Below, in pieces: positions 42,917-45,555 of a DNA stretch of 45,555 nt. The DNA is taken from NCBI GenBank assembly GCA_021129895.1, contig JAJOKL010000004.1, forward strand, positions 1 to 45,555. Direction: 5' to 3'. Every line of letters starts with the position of its first letter. Position 1 is the stretch's first letter. The DNA comes from Candidatus Bipolaricaulota bacterium (lineage in GTDB: Bacteria > Bipolaricaulota > Bipolaricaulia > Bipolaricaulales > Bipolaricaulaceae). Made by a program: the position numbers and the translations under genes. The notes below the pieces were generated by a model, which saw nothing but the letters and a program-made list of their open reading frames with translations, was not told where the DNA came from and ran no database searches.

Positions 42917-43001
42917 AAGTCTTGCTCTGGCCTTTCGTGGAGAGCACCCTAAATGCCAGCCCACATGTCCTACCAACCCGTTACCGAGGAGGTGATGGGA
43001 G

Positions 43002-43178
43002 ATGGTGGATGTGATGGACTGGTACCTGCTAGAGCGGGGCGAGTGGGAGCTCCTGACGGAGACGGAGCAGGCCCGCCTCGCCCGCCAGGGGAACAGGGCG
43101 TTCCTGCCGTTGCTCGTGTGGCGGTGGGTCGCTGCCTGCCGGGGAGGCGGGCCTTGTTCACGCCCGGCCTTCCGGTGA
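43002..43178 (+). CDS. Small protein of unknown function
   Basis: This 58-codon frame begins MVDVMDWYLLERGEWELLTE and continues with TEQARLARQGNRAFLPLLVWRWVAACRGG. GAGGAGGTG lies 8 nt before the ATG and a plausible promoter is about 85 nt upstream. The N-terminal two thirds look like real protein (mixed charged/Trp-rich), while the last ~12 residues resemble noise, so it may be a fragment. It is convergent with cysE, ending 23 nt away. Confidence 0.45.
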   Translation: MVDVMDWYLLERGEWELLTETEQARLARQGNRAFLPLLVWRWVAACRGGGPCSRPAFR

Positions 43179-43201
43179 CGAAACCCGCCAAGGGGGCCTG
43201 C

Positions 43202-43774
43202 TTAAATCCCGGTCCCGGCGACATGTACCTCCTCAAGCTGGTGCAGCTGGGCAGTGCGCTCCGGTTTTAGAATCACCCGGGGAGCCCCCGGGAGCACGAT
43301 CGCCCCCGGAGGCACGTCCTCCCTCACCACCGCCCCGGCCCCGATCTTGGCCCCTTTCCCCACCCGGATCGGCCCCAGCAGGACCGCGTTGGCCCCGATG
43401 ATCACCCCGTCCTCGATGGTGGGGTGGCGCTTTCTCCTTTCCCGGGACACCCCGCCGATCACCACCCCGGAGTACATGTGCACATCGTCCCCGATCTCAG
43501 CCGTCTCCCCGATCACAATCCCCATGCCGTGGTCGATGGTCACCCGCCGGCCGATCCGGGCACCGGGGTGGATCTCCACCCCGGTGTGCCGGCGGACGAT
43601 GTGGGCGAGGAACCGGGCCAGAAGCCGCAACCCGTGTCGCCACAGCCAGTGGTTCAGCCGGTGTGCCCACAGGGCATGCATCCCCGGATAACAGAGGAGC
43701 ACCTCCAGGGGGTGGCGAGCGGCCGGGTCTCGCTCCAGGATCGCCCGGATGTCCTCTCGTATCCGCCGGATCAT
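43202..43774 (-). CDS. cysE: Serine O-acetyltransferase
   Basis: This 190-residue short-type (EpsC-like) enzyme makes O-acetylserine for cysteine synthesis. The N-terminal helical part (1-65) leads into left-handed beta-helix hexapeptides (GVEIHPGARIGRRVTIDHGMGIVIGETAEIGDDVHMYSGVVIGG and onward). The catalytic His is in IDHGMGIVIGE. It overlaps cysK as ATGA. The last residues (HQLEEVHVAGTGI) end in Ile, as in SATs that insert their C-terminus into CysK to form cysteine synthase. Confidence 0.95.
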   Translation of the reverse strand: MIRRIREDIRAILERDPAARHPLEVLLCYPGMHALWAHRLNHWLWRHGLRLLARFLAHIVRRHTGVEIHPGARIGRRVTIDHGMGIVIGETAEIGDDVHMYSGVVIGGVSRERRKRHPTIEDGVIIGANAVLLGPIRVGKGAKIGAGAVVREDVPPGAIVLPGAPRVILKPERTAQLHQLEEVHVAGTGI

Positions 43775-44697
43775 TCGCTACCTCCGTAAAGACCGGTGGA
43801 CAGGTACCGCTCCCCGGTGTCCGGCAAGATCACCACCGAGGTCTTGCCGGCTGACTCGGCTCGGTGGGCCACCCGGAGGGCCGCGGCCACCGCCGCCCCG
43901 GAGGAGACCCCGGCCAGGATCCCCTCCTCCCGCGCCAAGCGCCGGGCCGTCTCCATGGCCTCCTCATCCGTTACCCCGATCACCTCGTCGATGAGGTCCC
44001 GCTCCAACACCTTGGGGACGAACCCGGCCCCGATGCCCTGGATCTTGTGAGCTCCGGGTTTCCCCCCGGAAAGGACCGGGGAGGCCGCTGGCTCCACCCC
44101 CACGATGTGGACCTTGGGGTTCCTCTGCTTGAGCACCCTACCGACCCCGGTGATGGTCCCACCGGTGCCGATCCCAGCCACGAAGATGTCCACCCTGCCC
44201 TCGGTGTCTCGCCAGATCTCCTGCGCTGTGGTTTCCTGGTGGATGGCTGGGTTGGCTGGGTTTTCGAACTGCTGGGGCATGAACGCGCCGTAACGGGCGG
44301 CCAACTCCTGGGCAGCCCGCACCGCCCCGGCCATCCCCTCTTCTCCCGGGGTGAGCACGATCTCCGCCCCCAGGGCGGTCAAGATCGCCCGCCGCTCGCG
44401 GGACATGGTCTCGGGCATGGTGAGGATAAGCCGATACCCCCGGATGGCACACACGAAGGCCAAGCCGATCCCGGTGTTGCCGGAGGTGGGCTCCACTACC
44501 ACCCCGCCGGGCGCAAGGACCCCCCGCTCCTCCGCCTCCCGGATCATGGCCCAGGCGATGCGGTCCTTCACGCTCCCCAGCGGATTTTGGGCCTCAAGCT
44601 TCCCCAGAATGACTGCCTGAGCCCCGTTGCCTATCCGGGACAGTCGCACCAGCGGCGTTTCTCCAATAATGTCAATTAAACTTTCAGCTATTCGCAT
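43771..44697 (-). CDS. cysK: Cysteine synthase A (O-acetylserine sulfhydrylase)
   Basis: This 308-residue PLP enzyme joins O-acetylserine and sulfide. The PLP Lys44 is in NPLGSVKDRIAW. EPTSGNTGIGLAFV binds the substrate, GIGTGGTITGVGRVL binds the PLP phosphate, and VSSGAAVAAAL closes the fold. It ends 3 nt inside cysE, so both are one operon. The ATG at 44697 has AAAGGAG about 8 nt upstream, with the leader controlling it described separately. Standard length and motif set. Confidence 0.97.
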   Translation of the reverse strand: MRIAESLIDIIGETPLVRLSRIGNGAQAVILGKLEAQNPLGSVKDRIAWAMIREAEERGVLAPGGVVVEPTSGNTGIGLAFVCAIRGYRLILTMPETMSRERRAILTALGAEIVLTPGEEGMAGAVRAAQELAARYGAFMPQQFENPANPAIHQETTAQEIWRDTEGRVDIFVAGIGTGGTITGVGRVLKQRNPKVHIVGVEPAASPVLSGGKPGAHKIQGIGAGFVPKVLERDLIDEVIGVTDEEAMETARRLAREEGILAGVSSGAAVAAALRVAHRAESAGKTSVVILPDTGERYLSTGLYGGSE

Positions 44698-44729
44698 AAA
44701 TTAGCTCCTTTCATGGACGATTAGCACCT

Positions 44730-44797
44730 ACGCCAACGCATACCCAGGCTGGCGTTCGGGTAGCTGGCAGATAAGCTAAGGGAGGATCAACAGCTAC
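44730..44797 (-). promoter_or_regulatory. Candidate cysteine-responsive attenuator structures in the cysK leader
   Basis: On the minus strand GTAGCTG (44791-44797) pairs perfectly with CAGCTAC (44760-44766). The first arm lies exactly over the last three sense codons (Cys-Ser-Cys) of the leader peptide. A second helix, TGGCGT/ACGCCA (44750-44755 with 44730-44735), lies downstream. TTAGCTT in the loop of the first hairpin can instead pair with GGAGCTAA, which contains part of the cysK ribosome-binding site. A stalled ribosome would therefore change which pairs form. No T-run is seen, so control of translation start is likelier than termination. Confidence 0.6.
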
Positions 44798-44861
44798 AGG
44801 GGGAGAAAGCGCCCTGAGGACAAAGGCGACCACCCGTGTTTAAGTCTCGCAACTTCACCAT
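44787..44861 (-). CDS. Cys-rich leader peptide upstream of cysK
   Basis: This 24-residue open frame begins MVKLRDLN and ends with Cys-Ser-Cys-stop, with another Cys at residue 14. A clear AAGGGGGTG ribosome-binding site lies 6-8 nt before the ATG at 44861. The cysK promoter is 43 nt upstream, and the stop is 90 nt before cysK. The position, strong initiation signal and terminal Cys codons overlapping a hairpin arm point to ribosome-mediated sensing of cysteine or Cys-tRNA. Confidence 0.7.
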   Translation of the reverse strand: MVKLRDLNTGGRLCPQGAFSPCSC

Positions 44862-44903
44862 CGCTTTCACCCCCTTAAGGTTTGAGATAAAGCTCGACGC
44901 GAA

Positions 44904-44933
44904 ACTGTAACCCTTTTGGTGGCGTAATGTCAA
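44904..44933 (-). promoter_or_regulatory. Promoter of cysK-cysE
   Basis: On the minus strand a perfect TTGACA (44928-44933), an 18-nt spacer and TACAGT (44904-44909). The transcript would start near 44897 and have a ~200-nt leader. Confidence 0.8.
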
Positions 44934-44944
44934 GTGGCGCGTGT

Positions 44945-44950
44945 TACACT
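44945..44950 (+). promoter_or_regulatory. -10 element of the zinc-ribbon membrane protein gene
   Basis: TACACT with no good -35; the region where a -35 would fall overlaps the divergent cysK -35 and spacer. The two promoters probably compete. Confidence 0.45.
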
Positions 44951-44974
44951 CGAGGGAAAGGACGGTGGACATCC

Positions 44975-45328
44975 ATGGAACGGTGGCTAGGGGCGATAGC
45001 GCTGACGTTGGTGGTGGGGCTGTTGGCGGCCATCTTGGTGGTGTTGTTGGGGTTGGGGGGCGGGGGGATCCAGATCCGCCTGGCAGGCCCGATCGCGATC
45101 CAAGGGGCGTCCGGACCGCAGGAGCTACAGGTCGTGCTCACCATCCCCGAGGGGGTGAGGGTGGAGGCCGGGGGGGAGGCGCAAGCCACCCTGCGCACCA
45201 GCGTGGAGGGGCCCCCCTGTCCCGCTTGTGAGGACGGGGTTATGGTACCGGTCAAATGGAACCCGTTTACCGGCGAGATCACTTGGCGCTGCACCACCTG
45301 CGGCTACACCCTGGAGGAGCAGGGGTGA
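44975..45328 (+). CDS. Single-pass membrane protein with C-terminal zinc ribbon
   Basis: This 117-residue protein begins with a membrane segment (about 6-28, AIALTLVVGLLAAILVVLLGLGGGG), then a short beta-rich part. It ends in a four-Cys ribbon: CPACEDGVMVPVKWNPFTGEITWRCTTCGYTL. The ATG at 44975 has AAAGGACGG upstream. Function is unknown; ribbons of this type bind zinc and often nucleic acid or protein. The gene is divergent from cysK with overlapping promoters. Confidence 0.8.
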   Translation: MERWLGAIALTLVVGLLAAILVVLLGLGGGGIQIRLAGPIAIQGASGPQELQVVLTIPEGVRVEAGGEAQATLRTSVEGPPCPACEDGVMVPVKWNPFTGEITWRCTTCGYTLEEQG

Positions 45329-45352
45329 GGGGAGGGAAGGCGCATAACCCGC

Positions 45353-45378
45353 AACCGAGGCAACCGTTGCCTCCGGTT
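45353..45378. terminator. Hairpin after the zinc-ribbon gene, weak terminator candidate
   Basis: GAGGCAA (45357-45363) and TTGCCTC (45367-45373) form a tight stem, extended by AACC/GGTT. The following TTGGTTCAGG is only partly T-rich. Confidence 0.4.
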
Positions 45379-45390
45379 GGTTCAGGCCTC

Positions 45391-45420
45391 TTGTCGCGGA
45401 GGCTCACGTCGCGGTATACT
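45391..45420 (+). promoter_or_regulatory. Strong promoter at the right edge
   Basis: TTGTCG (45391-45396), an 18-nt spacer and TATACT (45415-45420), one mismatch from the consensus -10. It drives the short open frame at 45453 and the gene starting at 45518. Confidence 0.75.
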
Positions 45421-45424
45421 TTTT

Positions 45425-45446
45425 CTTGTGATATCGACAGCACAAG
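45425..45446 (+). promoter_or_regulatory. Hairpin at the presumed mRNA 5' end
   Basis: CTTGTG (45425-45430) pairs with CACAAG (45441-45446), right where transcription from the upstream promoter should start. A 5'-terminal stem of this kind often stabilises an mRNA. Confidence 0.5.
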
Positions 45447-45452
45447 GGGGTG

Positions 45453-45518
45453 ATGAGGGAGCCGAGGATTCGTGTGGGGCATCTGATCCGACCTGATTTG
45501 GTAAAAGGAGGAGGCTGA
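45453..45518 (+). CDS. Short open frame, possible leader peptide
   Basis: This 21-codon frame begins MREPRIRVGHL and ends VKGGG. AAGGGGGTG is close to its ATG, and its stop overlaps the next ATG as TGATG. It is basic and not enriched in a single amino acid, so an attenuation signal is not evident; translational coupling is more likely. Confidence 0.45.
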   Translation: MREPRIRVGHLIRPDLVKGGG

Positions 45519-45555
45519 TGCGAAGGATGGGCCTGCGCCCGTGGAGCGGAAACAC
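45518..45555 (+). CDS. Start of a gene cut by the window edge
   Basis: The frame opens with MRRMGLRPWSGN after AAAAGGAGGAGG, one of the best ribosome-binding sites in the window. Only 12 codons are visible and the product cannot be named. Confidence 0.6.
   Translation, partial: MRRMGLRPWSGN

Noticed and set aside
44820..44860. GGGTGGTCGC resembling the T-box motif in the cysK leader
   Set aside because: It lies only about 50 nt after the predicted transcription start, leaving no room for Stem I and a specifier loop. The ACCGCG half is missing, and the same bases form codons of the leader peptide.

Overview
The window is a G+C-rich (about two thirds by eye), densely packed bacterial chromosome segment with no insertion sequence, phage gene or CRISPR array. 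Outer-membrane barrels, lipoproteins, an apolipoprotein N-acyltransferase remnant, MurJ and MraY point to a diderm bacterium. An archaeal-type dye-linked dehydrogenase gene order, leaderless promoters and the overall gene mix suggest a deep-branching lineage such as Bipolaricaulota/Acetothermia. That placement is an inference from style, not a proven identification.

Layout. 1-0.8 kb: a broken leuD/ilvE chimera. 1-4.6 kb (minus): yceD-ruvC-polA, overlapping by ATGA junctions. 4.7-6.7 kb (plus): rplI-murJ. 6.7-11 kb (minus): ftsH-dxr-rrf2-DUF59-Cys-rich protein. 11.1-17.8 kb (plus): a secreted subtilase with a C-terminal sorting-like domain, a PorV-like barrel (frameshifted) and a 1288-residue barrel/propeller protein; together they look like a small surface-secretion locus. 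18-23 kb (plus): miaA-nnr-tatD-tal-lnt (lnt is internally deleted). 23-28.2 kb: a PKD/propeller lipoprotein divergent from an operon of ECF sigma, membrane anti-sigma with a CBM48-like domain, a secreted protein and a DUF4384/PEGA/PKD protein. 28.2-32 kb: ogt, an unknown coiled-coil protein, a decayed M24 peptidase and mraY. 32-35.6 kb (minus): S9 peptidase, gatA and tRNA-Leu(CAG). 35.7-38.7 kb (plus): CRP/FNR-like regulator, PAS histidine kinase and single-domain response regulator. 38.8-39 kb: a candidate structured RNA with tRNA-like features. 40-42.9 kb (plus): a four-gene flavoprotein/ferredoxin dehydrogenase operon with a damaged alpha subunit. 43-45.5 kb: cysK-cysE behind a leader encoding a Cys-ending peptide, a divergent zinc-ribbon membrane protein, and a promoter driving a short peptide and the first codons of a further gene.

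Three themes stand out. First, the cysK leader has the architecture of a cysteine-sensing attenuator. Second, several strong promoters place the start codon exactly 9 nt after the -10 hexamer, implying leaderless mRNAs. Third, five genes are broken, four of them by in-frame-like internal joins that remove the middle of a protein, plus single-base frameshifts. These are either real decay or assembly/amplification artefacts, and read mapping would decide.
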